This document shows positions 1 to 6,891 of a stretch of 30,208 nt of DNA, one piece after another (within the stretch, counting starts at the first letter, position 1; each line of letters opens with the position of its first letter). A program made the translations under genes and the position numbers. A model generated the notes under the pieces. The model did no database searches. It was not told the origin of the DNA and was given only the letters and a program-made list of their open reading frames with translations. The stretch covers positions 182,501-212,708 of the forward strand of contig JADKGZ010000008.1 in NCBI GenBank assembly GCA_016722025.1, in the 5' to 3' direction. Origin of the DNA: Acidimicrobiaceae bacterium. GTDB taxonomy: Bacteria; Actinomycetota; Acidimicrobiia; Acidimicrobiales; Ilumatobacteraceae.

Positions 1-413
1 ATCATCGCAGCGGCGAGGCCGGCGACGACACGCAACGCGATCAGCGGTTCGGGACTGTTCACGAAGGCTGAGGCGAGGTTAGCGGCGGCGAACACGACCA
101 GGCCGATGATCAGGATCGGTTTGCGCCCCCACCGGTCGCCGATCGCGCCGATCGGCATCAACAACGCAGCGAGGGCGAGGGTGTAGCCGTTGATGATCCA
201 CAGCAGCTGACCTTGAGATGCGCCGATGTCGGCGGCGAGGGCCTGCTGGGCGACATTCAGCCCGGACGACGAGGCGATCACCGCGATCAGCGACACGCAC
301 ATCGTGATCAGGATCAGTCGCCGTTGCCGGGCATCGGCGACCGCTTCGTCGTCGGTGTGCGGATCGACCGGATCGAGCAGCTCGACATCGACGGGTTCGT
401 GGGGAGGGGTCAT
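1..413 (-). CDS. MFS drug-efflux transporter, N-terminal part (cut by window edge)
   Basis: This is the first 137 residues of a major facilitator superfamily exporter, probably of the 14-TM DHA2 (EmrB/QacA) type; the rest lies before base 1. After an acidic cytoplasmic leader of about 30 residues come a first membrane segment (LILITMCVSLIAVIA), a second (WIINGYTLALAALLMPIGAI), the loop 2-3 motif A signature GDRWGRKPIL, and a third segment (IIGLVVFAAANLASAF). Motif A is diagnostic of MFS antiporters. The start is the ATG at 413; no strong Shine-Dalgarno site precedes it. It lies about 200 bases downstream of the MMPL exporter on the same strand, so both may be transcribed from the promoter region near 2950 under the TetR protein. 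Substrate is unknown; drug export is inferred from family and context. Confidence 0.85.
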   Translation of the reverse strand, partial: MTPPHEPVDVELLDPVDPHTDDEAVADARQRRLILITMCVSLIAVIASSSGLNVAQQALAADIGASQGQLLWIINGYTLALAALLMPIGAIGDRWGRKPILIIGLVVFAAANLASAFVNSPEPLIALRVVAGLAAAM

Positions 414-610
414 GGGGCGATGCCTGTCTGGTGAGGGAGCGTTCGGATGGGGGCGGGGCGGTGGTTGGTCGCCGCGAGTTTCGATGGTCGTGTGCGTGGC
501 GCCGTCACGTCCTTGACCGTCATCGGCAGATCGAACAATGTTCTCGACATCGCCGTGCGGGTCGAGTCGATGGGCCGAGATCGGCGGGTTCGGGGGCGGG
601 GCGGGCCATG

Positions 611-2944
611 TCAGTGGACCAGCGTCTCTTCAGACTGGTGATCGGGGTCGCTGTCGGGTGTTGCCGGATCGGGGTGATCGGCGGGTCCTTCGACGTTGAG
701 GTTGGGCAGGATCCGGTCGAGCCATGCGGGCAGCCACCAGTTCTTGTCGCCGAGGAGTTCCATGGTGGCGGGGACGAGCAGCATGCGGACCAGTGAGGCG
801 TCGAGGAGCACGGCGGCGGCGAGACCGACACCGAAGAGTTTGATGACCCGGTTGTCTTCGAGCAGGAAGGCTCCGAACACGACGATCATGATCGCCGCGG
901 CGGCGGTGATCACGTGGGCGGTGGCGGCGAGGCCGTCGGCGACCGAGGTCCGTGAGTCCTTGGTGCGGTCGTACTCCTCTTTCACCCGTGAGAGGAGGAA
1001 CACCTCGTAGTCCATCGAGAGCCCGAACACGATCGCGAACATCATCATCGGAACGAACGGTTCGATCGGTGCCGGTTCGACACCGAAGACGGAGTTGAGC
1101 CACCCCCACTGGAACACGGCGACGACGACGCCGTAGGCCGCGGCGATCGACAACAGGTTCATGATCACTGCCTTGAGCGGTACGAGCAGCGACCGGAACA
1201 CCATCATCAGCAACACGAACGACAACAACAGGACGACGCCGATGAAGACGAACAGCCGATCGGCGAGATAGCTGGTGAAATCGATCGACGCCGCAGTGGT
1301 CCCAGTCACGTACACCGTGAGGCCGGTACCGGCGATCGCAACCGGGACCACCTCTTCCCGGAGTCGTTCGATCGTGTCGGTCGTCACTTCCTCTTGCGGA
1401 GACGTCGTCAAGATGATCTGAACCAGCGCCGCCTGCGGGTTTGCGGGGTCATCGACGCGCGCTGGCGAGGCGAACTGGACACCCGGGTCGGCCCCGATCG
1501 CGTCGACCAAACCCGTCAGCGCGTCGGCGTCGCCGGGGTCGGTCAGCGTGACTGCGGCGACGAGCGGCCCGTTGAAACCGGGCCCGAATCCGTCCGCGAG
1601 TAGGTCATAGGCGCGGCGGGTGGTGGTCGCCTCGCTGTAGTTGCCCTCGTCCGAGAACCCGAGTCGAAGCGACGCGACCGGCGCCGCAAGGGCGAGCAAT
1701 ACCACCGTGCCGACGAGCAACGACCGCCACGGGTGCGCTTGAACGACGCGGCTCCACCGAAACGGAAACGTCTCCTGTAGCAGCTTCTCCTTGCGCGCCG
1801 GCAATTCGCGACGCAGCGGGGCAACGGCGAACCCCGCAAGCAACGTCACGACGGCCAACGGCGCCCCGATCAGCAGCGGGTCGATCGACAACCCAAGCCC
1901 GAACAACGTCACCGCCACAAAGCCGGCGGCGATGATCCCCCGCCACCGGGTGACCTCGATCCGAGGGCCAGCGAAGCCGAGCAGCGCCGGCAACAGCGTG
2001 ATCGACGCGATCATCGTCACCGCCACCGTCGTGGCTGCGCCGATCCCGAGCCCAGAGATGAACTCGAGACCGATCAACAACATCCCCAGCAGCGAGACCA
2101 CGACCGTCACCCCGGCGAACACCACCGCCCGGCCAGCTGTGTCCATCGCATTGACTGTCGCTTCCTCGAACGACTGACCCTTCTTCAGGTTCTCCCGATA
2201 GCGGGTGACGATGAACAACGCGTAATCGATCCCGACCGCGATGCCGATCATCGCCCCCAACGTCGTCGCGAAATCGGGGATCGTGACCAGGTTGCTGAAC
2301 AACGCCACGACACTGGCACCGACACCAACTCCGAACAGGGCAACACCGATCGGCAGACCCATCGCAAGCACCGATCCAAACGCAAGGATCAACACGATGA
2401 TCGCGAAGCCGAGCCCGATCAACTCCGACTGCGGCGGCTCGAACTCGGCCAATGCCCGACCACCGACCTCGACCGTCACCCCATCCACGGCGGGGACCAG
2501 GTCACCAATCGCGGCGCCGATGTCACTCAGTTCGACCTGGTCGAGCGAATCGTCGAGGTTCACCGTCGCGAAAGCAATCGTGCCCGACGGGTCGATCTGA
2601 CGTTGCCCGCCCTCGTCATACGGACCGAGCACCGTGACGCCCTCGATTGTCCCGACCTCGCCGAAGAACTCCGTCATCGCGGCCTGCACCGCCGGGTCCG
2701 CCACCCCTTGTTCGGCACGGAACACGATCGAGCCGGACTGCCGGCTCGCACCCTGCTGCGGAAAGAACTCCGACATCACATCGAATCCCGAAGCGCTCTC
2801 CGACGCCGGGATCTCAAACGCGCTCGAGAACGACGGCCCGACGATCACGTTCCCCAACGCTCCGAAACCAACCAGAGCAACCAGCCACGCGATCAGCGTG
2901 GTGCGCCGGTGATGAAACGTCCATCGACCAAGTCGTGCGATCAC
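611..2944 (-). CDS. MMPL/RND-family exporter
   Basis: This 777-residue integral membrane protein belongs to the MMPL branch of the RND superfamily, which uses proton motive force to export lipids, drugs or wall precursors. One TM helix near residues 15-35 is followed by an extracytoplasmic domain (about 40-170), a multi-TM bundle, a second extracytoplasmic domain (about 430-550) and a second bundle. The two conserved Asp-Tyr pairs that form the proton relay in MmpL3-type proteins are present: D240-Y241 in GIDYALFIVTRYREN and D645-Y646 in SMDYEVFLLSR. The C-terminus is a short acidic tail. The start is a GTG. The gene is divergent from a TetR regulator 91 bases away, which suggests local repression. 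It closely resembles the second MMPL protein at 12978-15263, especially in the C-terminal half. Cargo cannot be read from the sequence. Confidence 0.9.
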   Translation of the reverse strand: MIARLGRWTFHHRRTTLIAWLVALVGFGALGNVIVGPSFSSAFEIPASESASGFDVMSEFFPQQGASRQSGSIVFRAEQGVADPAVQAAMTEFFGEVGTIEGVTVLGPYDEGGQRQIDPSGTIAFATVNLDDSLDQVELSDIGAAIGDLVPAVDGVTVEVGGRALAEFEPPQSELIGLGFAIIVLILAFGSVLAMGLPIGVALFGVGVGASVVALFSNLVTIPDFATTLGAMIGIAVGIDYALFIVTRYRENLKKGQSFEEATVNAMDTAGRAVVFAGVTVVVSLLGMLLIGLEFISGLGIGAATTVAVTMIASITLLPALLGFAGPRIEVTRWRGIIAAGFVAVTLFGLGLSIDPLLIGAPLAVVTLLAGFAVAPLRRELPARKEKLLQETFPFRWSRVVQAHPWRSLLVGTVVLLALAAPVASLRLGFSDEGNYSEATTTRRAYDLLADGFGPGFNGPLVAAVTLTDPGDADALTGLVDAIGADPGVQFASPARVDDPANPQAALVQIILTTSPQEEVTTDTIERLREEVVPVAIAGTGLTVYVTGTTAASIDFTSYLADRLFVFIGVVLLLSFVLLMMVFRSLLVPLKAVIMNLLSIAAAYGVVVAVFQWGWLNSVFGVEPAPIEPFVPMMMFAIVFGLSMDYEVFLLSRVKEEYDRTKDSRTSVADGLAATAHVITAAAAIMIVVFGAFLLEDNRVIKLFGVGLAAAVLLDASLVRMLLVPATMELLGDKNWWLPAWLDRILPNLNVEGPADHPDPATPDSDPDHQSEETLVH

Positions 2945-3035
2945 GTCAGCAAATCCGATCGTCGGGGGCGAAGCACTGCTGGAACGATACTATGCCGTAG
3001 CTGTCTTTCCCACACGCGCCAGAAAGGTCGGCACG
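2945..3035. promoter_or_regulatory. Divergent promoter region mmpL / tetR
   Basis: The 91-base gap between the divergent MMPL exporter and the TetR regulator must hold both promoters. A weak dyad at 2990-3000 (CTATG-C-CGTAG, four of five arm positions paired) is a possible operator half-site pair. A GAAAGG Shine-Dalgarno-like site (about 3022) precedes the tetR ATG by 8 bases. No convincing -35/-10 pair is visible. Autoregulation by the TetR protein is inferred only from the divergent layout. Confidence 0.35.
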
Positions 3036-3602
3036 ATGACTCGTGGCACACAACAGAGGATCCGCGATGCCGCGCTCGGGTTGCTCATCGCCGAAGGCGT
3101 ACCCGGTTTCTCCATCGATGAGATCTGCCGTCGCTCCGGGATCGCCAAGACCACCATCTACCGGCACTGGCCCAGCGTCCACGACCTCCTCGTCGACACC
3201 GTCGCCAGCCAGATCGAGCATCTACCGACACCCGACACCGGTGGGCTCAGATCCGATCTCGGCGTCCTCTTCGGGCAAGTGATGTCGATGCCGGAGATCA
3301 CCGGCAAGCGGCGGATGATGCTCGGACTGATGCAAGCCGCCACAGACGACCGAGACCTGCGTAACGAGCTCAACAAACTCACCCGTGAACGATCGCTCCC
3401 GGTCCGCAACGTGCTCCGGAACGCTCGCGACCGCCGGGAACTCGCCGACGGAATCGACACCGATCACGCCGCCGACCTCATCGAAGGACCCATCGTCTAC
3501 CGGTACATGATCCGCGGCGACACCTTCGCCCAACACGACCTCGACGCCATCCTCGACCTCATCGTCGCCGGCCTCACCCGACCACCCGACACGCCCGCAT
3601 GA
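3036..3602 (+). CDS. TetR/AcrR-family transcriptional regulator
   Basis: This 188-residue protein has the normal size of a TetR-family repressor. The N-terminal helix-turn-helix is clear at about residues 26-53 (FSIDEICRRSGIAKTTIYRHW), with the family's typical TTIYRHW recognition helix. The C-terminal ligand and dimer domain is helical and divergent, as usual. The ATG at 3036 has a GAAAGG site 8 bases upstream. It is divergent from the MMPL exporter and, beyond it, the MFS exporter, which is the classical layout of a drug-responsive efflux locus. The likely role is to repress mmpL and itself until an exported ligand binds. An IS3-type remnant begins just after its stop codon. The family is certain; the ligand and operon control are inferred. 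Confidence 0.9.
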   Translation: MTRGTQQRIRDAALGLLIAEGVPGFSIDEICRRSGIAKTTIYRHWPSVHDLLVDTVASQIEHLPTPDTGGLRSDLGVLFGQVMSMPEITGKRRMMLGLMQAATDDRDLRNELNKLTRERSLPVRNVLRNARDRRELADGIDTDHAADLIEGPIVYRYMIRGDTFAQHDLDAILDLIVAGLTRPPDTPA

Positions 3603-3614
3603 GCGACGCTCCGG

Positions 3615-3790
3615 CCGATGAGCAGCACCCAGCACCTCCACAGCGCCCTCGGCGACATCCCAACCGACGAGTTCGAAGCAGCCCTCGACGCTGATCAACA
3701 GCCGACCCTATTGGGGTTGGGCTCATCCAATGGCCCAGAGCCTCCGTCAAACCCAGGGCGATTCATCGCGGGCGCCGGCGGGCCCCCCTT
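3615..3790 (+). pseudogene. IS3-family transposase, C-terminal remnant
   Basis: The first reading frame gives STQHLHSALGDIPTDEFEA, which matches the conserved end of IS3-family OrfB transposases (consensus RLHSALGYxxPxEFE). This follows the last catalytic Glu of the DDE integrase core, which is absent here. After a frame change around 3720 the other frame reads SLRQTQGDSS, also typical of IS3 OrfB tails. Only about 60 residues remain, with no start, no catalytic triad and no OrfA. It marks past IS activity beside the efflux locus. No terminal inverted repeat was identified. Confidence 0.6.
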
Positions 3791-3919
3791 CGCACCACCG
3801 AACGGGCGAAGCTCCAACCACCGCCCAAACCAGGGCGGTCTTGACATCTCCTCCCAATCGCAGAGGCAAATGGCGGTCACTGGCGGTGAATCGGACCGGC
3901 ATGAAATCTACACACGGCC

Positions 3920-3947
3920 CTCTACCAGGTAATGTGCCCTGGTAGAG
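3920..3947. terminator. Perfect 10-bp stem-loop
   Basis: CTCTACCAGG and CCTGGTAGAG form a perfect 10-bp stem around an 8-base loop. It lies 16 bases beyond the 3' end of the minus-strand tRNA fragment, where a tRNA terminator would sit. There is no clear T tract, so termination is only a suggestion; an element end or attachment-site arm is the alternative. Confidence 0.4.
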
Positions 3948-3962
3948 AGCCGATTTGCAGAG

Positions 3963-4008
3963 CGCCCCCGGTAGGAATCGAACCTACGACCTGCGGTTTA
4001 AGAACCTG
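3963..4008 (-). other. 3' half of a tRNA gene, Lys-like (possible attachment site)
   Basis: Read on the minus strand, the segment has a T stem-loop (GTAGG, TTCGATT, CCTAC), then a 3' acceptor strand CGGGGGC that would pair with a 5' GCCCCCG, as in actinobacterial tRNA-Lys. Before the T arm comes a damaged anticodon region containing CTTAA, compatible with a CTT (Lys) anticodon but with poor stem pairing. The 5' half (acceptor, D arm) is absent: on that side the sequence runs straight into unrelated DNA and the G/C-run block. Integrases often recombine between the anticodon loop and the tRNA 3' end, so this could be one end of an integrated element. A decayed or misassembled tRNA is the alternative. 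Confidence 0.5.
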
Positions 4009-4032
4009 ATCGGCTGTGTGGGAACGGTGAAT

Positions 4033-4157
4033 GGTGGGGGGGGCCGGGGGGGGGGCGCGGCCCCGGCGGGCCGGGGCGGGGGGGGGGGGGGGGGGGGGCC
4101 CCCACCCCCCCCCCCGGGGGGCGGCGGGCGGGCGGCCGCGGCGGGGGGGGGGGGGGG
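4033..4157. repeat. Low-complexity block of long G and C runs
   Basis: About 125 bases are almost entirely G and C in runs. They include 21 consecutive G (4078-4098), an 11-C run near 4105-4115 and a 15-G run (4143-4157). It sits between the tRNA fragment and the integrase stop codon and has no credible coding content. It could be a sequencing or assembly artefact joining two pieces, or a true G-quadruplex-prone tract. Any reading frame through it (poly-Gly/Pro) is not a protein. Confidence 0.8.
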
Positions 4158-4195
4158 AATCGGGCCGCGCAACCAGCGATCTCGTCGAGCTGCGT

Positions 4196-5437
4196 TCATC
4201 GTCCGGTGACGTCGACTCCGGGGTCGAGGATCCCGAACGCCTTGCGCGACACCATTTGCGGTCGCTCCCCCTCCGACTGTACGTAGCCGCGCGTCGTGGA
4301 CACATCGGAGTGGCCGACGAACCTCGCCACGTCCTCGAGGTCGAGGTCGCCCGATGCGTAGAGGTTCGTCACCACCGAACGGCGACCGGTGTGCGTACCG
4401 ATCTCCGATGGGTCGAGCCCTACCGCCTCCGCAGCCTTGCGGATCGCCTTGTCGACGTGCTGGCGGAGCATCAGACTTCCGGCGGGGTTCACGAAGACGA
4501 GGTCGAGCACCTCACCCTGATACGACACTTCGGGCCACGGCACGACCCGCTCTCCGCGCAGTCGCTGCGAGCGGTCATGGTGCGCCGCCAGCAGCGTGAG
4601 CGTCGTTGGAGCGAGTAGTTGCCGGCCGGCGGTGCGGCTGGTCTTCGGTGCGCCGAGCACCATGCCGATGCCGTCGGCGTACGTGGCGCCGCGTCGCAGA
4701 CGAACAGTTCCAGCGTCAAGGTCAAGGTCTTGCCAAGCCAGCCCGAGCGCCTCGCTGACACGCCAGCCTTGAACGAAGCACAGAGCCACCGCAGCGACAT
4801 AGCGCTCGTCGCACACGCTGACCAGCCGCGCCACTTCAGCCGGGGAGAGTGTTCGTCGTTGGACCTTCGGCACCCGAGGTGAGCGCACCTTCCTGGCGAC
4901 GTTGTCCTCTGCGAGGCCGAGGTTGACGGCCTCGTCGAGCAGTTGCACAAGCAGCATCCGGATGTTCCGAGCACGCGAAGCGGAGCCCGCGTCTGCGATG
5001 TCAGCGATCACACCGGCGACCTGCTCTGGCCGAAGCTTTCGGACGGGCACTTCGCCGAGTCGCTCGTTGACGACGCGCAGCTGCTTCTCGTACGTGGACC
5101 AGGTGGTGACGCGCACACGGTGACGGGCCACGTGATCAAGCCACCAGCGTGAGAGTTCGGTCAGGCTGGTATCGGCGTGGAAGCCGCCGGAGAGCGGTGC
5201 GAACTTCCCTGCCTCCAGCTCGGCAGCGACGTGTCGGTCGCGAGACGCCTCAGCCGCGGCGCGCGTCCGGCCGGTCGGTCGTCCCGTTCTGCCGTCGGCC
5301 TTTCGCCACGGCGCGACCCAGACGTTGCGGGACCTGTCAAAGAACGGGTCCGGTTGGCCGCGCTGGGCGCGGTTGACCACCACGAACGACCCGGTTGACG
5401 AGTCAATGACACGCTTGCCACGAGGAGCACGGGGCAC
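4196..5437 (-). CDS. Tyrosine recombinase / phage-type integrase
   Basis: This 413-residue site-specific recombinase is the normal size of actinobacterial tRNA-targeting integrases. An N-terminal arm-binding region (about 30-85) is followed by a SAM-like core-binding domain (about 88-180) and a catalytic domain (about 195-400). The full catalytic set is visible: R226 in GWRVSEAL, a candidate Lys near K265, H349 and R352 in HTGRR, H376 in GHSDVSTTRGY, and the nucleophile Y385. It is therefore probably active. Its start codon faces the 3' end of selC 180 bases away, the classical position of an island integrase next to its target tRNA. Short direct repeats fill the gap. No excisionase gene was recognised nearby. 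The selC target is inferred from position, because no second copy of the selC 3' end was found in this window. Confidence 0.93.
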   Translation of the reverse strand: MPRAPRGKRVIDSSTGSFVVVNRAQRGQPDPFFDRSRNVWVAPWRKADGRTGRPTGRTRAAAEASRDRHVAAELEAGKFAPLSGGFHADTSLTELSRWWLDHVARHRVRVTTWSTYEKQLRVVNERLGEVPVRKLRPEQVAGVIADIADAGSASRARNIRMLLVQLLDEAVNLGLAEDNVARKVRSPRVPKVQRRTLSPAEVARLVSVCDERYVAAVALCFVQGWRVSEALGLAWQDLDLDAGTVRLRRGATYADGIGMVLGAPKTSRTAGRQLLAPTTLTLLAAHHDRSQRLRGERVVPWPEVSYQGEVLDLVFVNPAGSLMLRQHVDKAIRKAAEAVGLDPSEIGTHTGRRSVVTNLYASGDLDLEDVARFVGHSDVSTTRGYVQSEGERPQMVSRKAFGILDPGVDVTGR

Positions 5438-5494
5438 GTGAGGACCTCCCTTCGGTGCTGTACCCCACCCAGGTTAGCCCTCGACACGTGACAC

Positions 5495-5517
5495 TGAGAC
5501 TTACAATGAGACTTACA
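5495..5517. repeat. Paired 11-bp direct repeats, possible integrase arm sites
   Basis: TGAGACTTACA occurs at 5495-5505 and again at 5507-5517, a 12-base spacing close to one helical turn. The pair lies 58 bases upstream of the integrase start and about 100 bases from the selC 3' end. Arm-type sites of tyrosine integrases are short direct repeats in this position. Regulation of int is an alternative role. Confidence 0.55.
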
Positions 5518-5527
5518 CTCCGTGAAC

Positions 5528-5574
5528 GTCCCTGGACGTCCATGGACAGTACCGGACGAAATCCCTGGTCAGGG
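5528..5574. repeat. Tandem palindromic decamers and a short hairpin
   Basis: Two tandem 10-mers of the form GTCCNTGGAC (5528-5537 and 5538-5547), each nearly self-complementary, are followed by CCCTG-GT-CAGGG (5563-5574). They fill the gap between the integrase and selC. They may be part of the attachment region or an operator for the integrase promoter. Confidence 0.45.
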
Positions 5575-5615
5575 CCGATCCCGTGGTTCTCCATGAACGC
5601 CCAGAGACGCTGAGG

Positions 5616-5708
5616 CGGAGGTGGACGGGAATCGAACCCGCCGGACGAGGATCGCTCGTCCCAACCGCTTTGAAGGCGGCGGAGCCCACCAGGTACCCGG
5701 ACACCTCC
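5616..5708 (-). tRNA. selC: tRNA-Sec (anticodon UCA)
   Basis: This 93-base minus-strand tRNA folds as a selenocysteine tRNA. The 5' strand GGAGGTG pairs with CACCTCC and the discriminator is G, as in selC genes. The anticodon arm reads CCGCCTTCAAAGCGG, giving anticodon TCA. A long variable arm (GGGACGAGCGATCCTCGTCC) follows, then a T arm (GCGGG TTCGATT CCCGT). Extended acceptor, long extra arm and UCA anticodon separate it from tRNA-Ser. The eighth acceptor position looks like a T-C mismatch. CCA is not fully encoded (CCT follows the discriminator). The product decodes in-frame UGA, so the genome should also carry selA, selB, selD and at least one selenoprotein; none is in this window. An integrase lies just beyond its 3' end. 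Confidence 0.92.
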
Positions 5709-5745
5709 GGCCGACACCGTAGCCGCCGTTCGGTACGCTGCAACC

Positions 5746-5820
5746 ATGAAGCGCCTGATCCTCCTCATCGCCGTCATCGCCCTGGTCGCCGCGGCCGTCA
5801 AGAAGCTGCAGTCCTCCTGA
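5746..5820 (+). CDS. 24-residue single-TM micro-protein
   Basis: The ATG at 5746 opens a 24-residue frame, MKRLILLIAVIALVAAAVKK then LQSS. It has a positively charged start, a 14-residue hydrophobic helix and a KK boundary, the design of small inner-membrane peptides. It lies between selC and the dehydrogenase, ending 8 bases before the dehydrogenase's likely TTG start, so it may be translationally coupled to it. No Shine-Dalgarno site is evident. Its strong amphipathic logic makes chance less likely, but the frame is very short. Function unknown. Confidence 0.4.
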   Translation: MKRLILLIAVIALVAAAVKKLQSS

Positions 5821-5828
5821 CGCTGTCG

Positions 5829-6773
5829 TTGTTCTGCTCGGAGACGGCGCTCCGGCAATACGGCGCCGACTGGCGCACCATCGCCCCTGATCTCTCGTAC
5901 GTGGCGCTGCCCGCCGAAGGCAGGCTCTCCGACGACGACATCGCTCGCATCGATCTGGCCGTCTTCACGGCCGACATCTGGACCGGCGATCGCGGGCCCG
6001 CCTTCTTCAAGGTGCTGCTGCGCGCCCCGAACGCGAAGTGGCTGCACATGTTCGCCGCCGGCACCGATGATCCCGTGTTCGCCGAGCTGCGGCGCAGAGG
6101 CACGCGGTTGACGCATTCGGCGGGCTCGTCGGCCACGCCCATCGCTCACACGGTGATCATGCACACCATTGCGCTGTGCCGTGGCGCCCGCGAGCTTGCC
6201 GTGGCGCAACAGCAGCGCCGCTGGGCCGAACGTGACGTCACCGATGTGGAGGGCCGCACCATGGGCATCATCGGCCTGGGCAGCATCGGGGCGGAAGTTG
6301 CCCGGCTGGCGCAGCACTTCGGCATCCGGGTCATCGGCGTGCGGCGCAGCCCGCGTGGCGACGAGCCGTGCGAGACCTGGCCGACGCAGCGCCTGCACGA
6401 ACTGCTGCCGCTCGTCGACGATCTGGTGCTCACCGCACCGCTCACCGATGCGACCCGCAACATCATCGGCGCCACCGAACTGGCGCTGCTGCCGCGAGGC
6501 GCTCACCTCATCAACATCGGCCGCGGGCAGTTGGTCGACGAGCCGGCGCTCATCGCCGCGCTGCAGTCCGGCCACCTCGGCGGCGCCGCGCTCGATGTGT
6601 TCGTGGTCGAGCCGCTCCCGGCCGACAACCCGCTGTGGGATCTGCCGAACGTGATCGTCACACCGCACAGCGCGGGTGGCACGCCACTGGCCACCGAGCG
6701 AGCCGCCGAGATCTTCGCCGGCAACCTCGGCCGCTACCTTCGCAACGAATCGCTGATCAACGAAGTCACCTGA
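5829..6773 (+). CDS. D-isomer specific 2-hydroxyacid dehydrogenase
   Basis: This NAD(P)-dependent oxidoreductase is related to glyoxylate/hydroxypyruvate reductases and interconverts 2-oxoacids and D-2-hydroxyacids in the cytoplasm. It has 314 residues from a TTG start at 5829, a typical size. The frame stays open further upstream through selC, but that part cannot be protein and no ATG or GTG lies nearer. The Rossmann glycine motif GLGSIG is at about 149-154. The catalytic triad is complete: R232 in NIGRGQLVDE, E261 in VVEPLP and H280 in TPHSAGG. The start is 8 bases after the stop of a 24-residue ORF, which hints at coupling. The stop is followed after about 120 bases by the Tad cluster; no functional link is evident. 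The exact substrate cannot be assigned. Confidence 0.87.
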   Translation: MFCSETALRQYGADWRTIAPDLSYVALPAEGRLSDDDIARIDLAVFTADIWTGDRGPAFFKVLLRAPNAKWLHMFAAGTDDPVFAELRRRGTRLTHSAGSSATPIAHTVIMHTIALCRGARELAVAQQQRRWAERDVTDVEGRTMGIIGLGSIGAEVARLAQHFGIRVIGVRRSPRGDEPCETWPTQRLHELLPLVDDLVLTAPLTDATRNIIGATELALLPRGAHLINIGRGQLVDEPALIAALQSGHLGGAALDVFVVEPLPADNPLWDLPNVIVTPHSAGGTPLATERAAEIFAGNLGRYLRNESLINEVT

Positions 6774-6891
6774 CGCGAACGAGGATCCGGCGCGCGGGTT
6801 GGCGCCGACGGCCGCCGTCGATATGGTCGGCCTCGACCCCTGGGTCGCCGACTTCCCCCAGTCGCAGTTCCCGTTCTCCTGGGGGTACGTC

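Noticed and set aside
414..610. Possible small gene between the MFS and MMPL genes
   Set aside because: Frames here are Arg-rich shadows without start signals; the 197 bases appear to be non-coding, with no clear terminator or promoter.
3955..4618. Long Gly/Pro/Arg-rich reading frames on both strands through the G/C runs
   Set aside because: They come from homopolymer runs and from the antisense of tRNA and integrase sequence; they have no start signal and no protein-like composition.
3963..5640. The Lys-like tRNA half as attR partner of selC
   Set aside because: Its T-arm and acceptor sequence differ from selC over most positions, so it is not a copy of the selC 3' end.
5583..5828. N-terminal extension of the dehydrogenase through selC
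   Set aside because: The extension is Arg-rich, crosses a tRNA gene and precedes the conserved start of the domain; a TTG at 5829 fits better.
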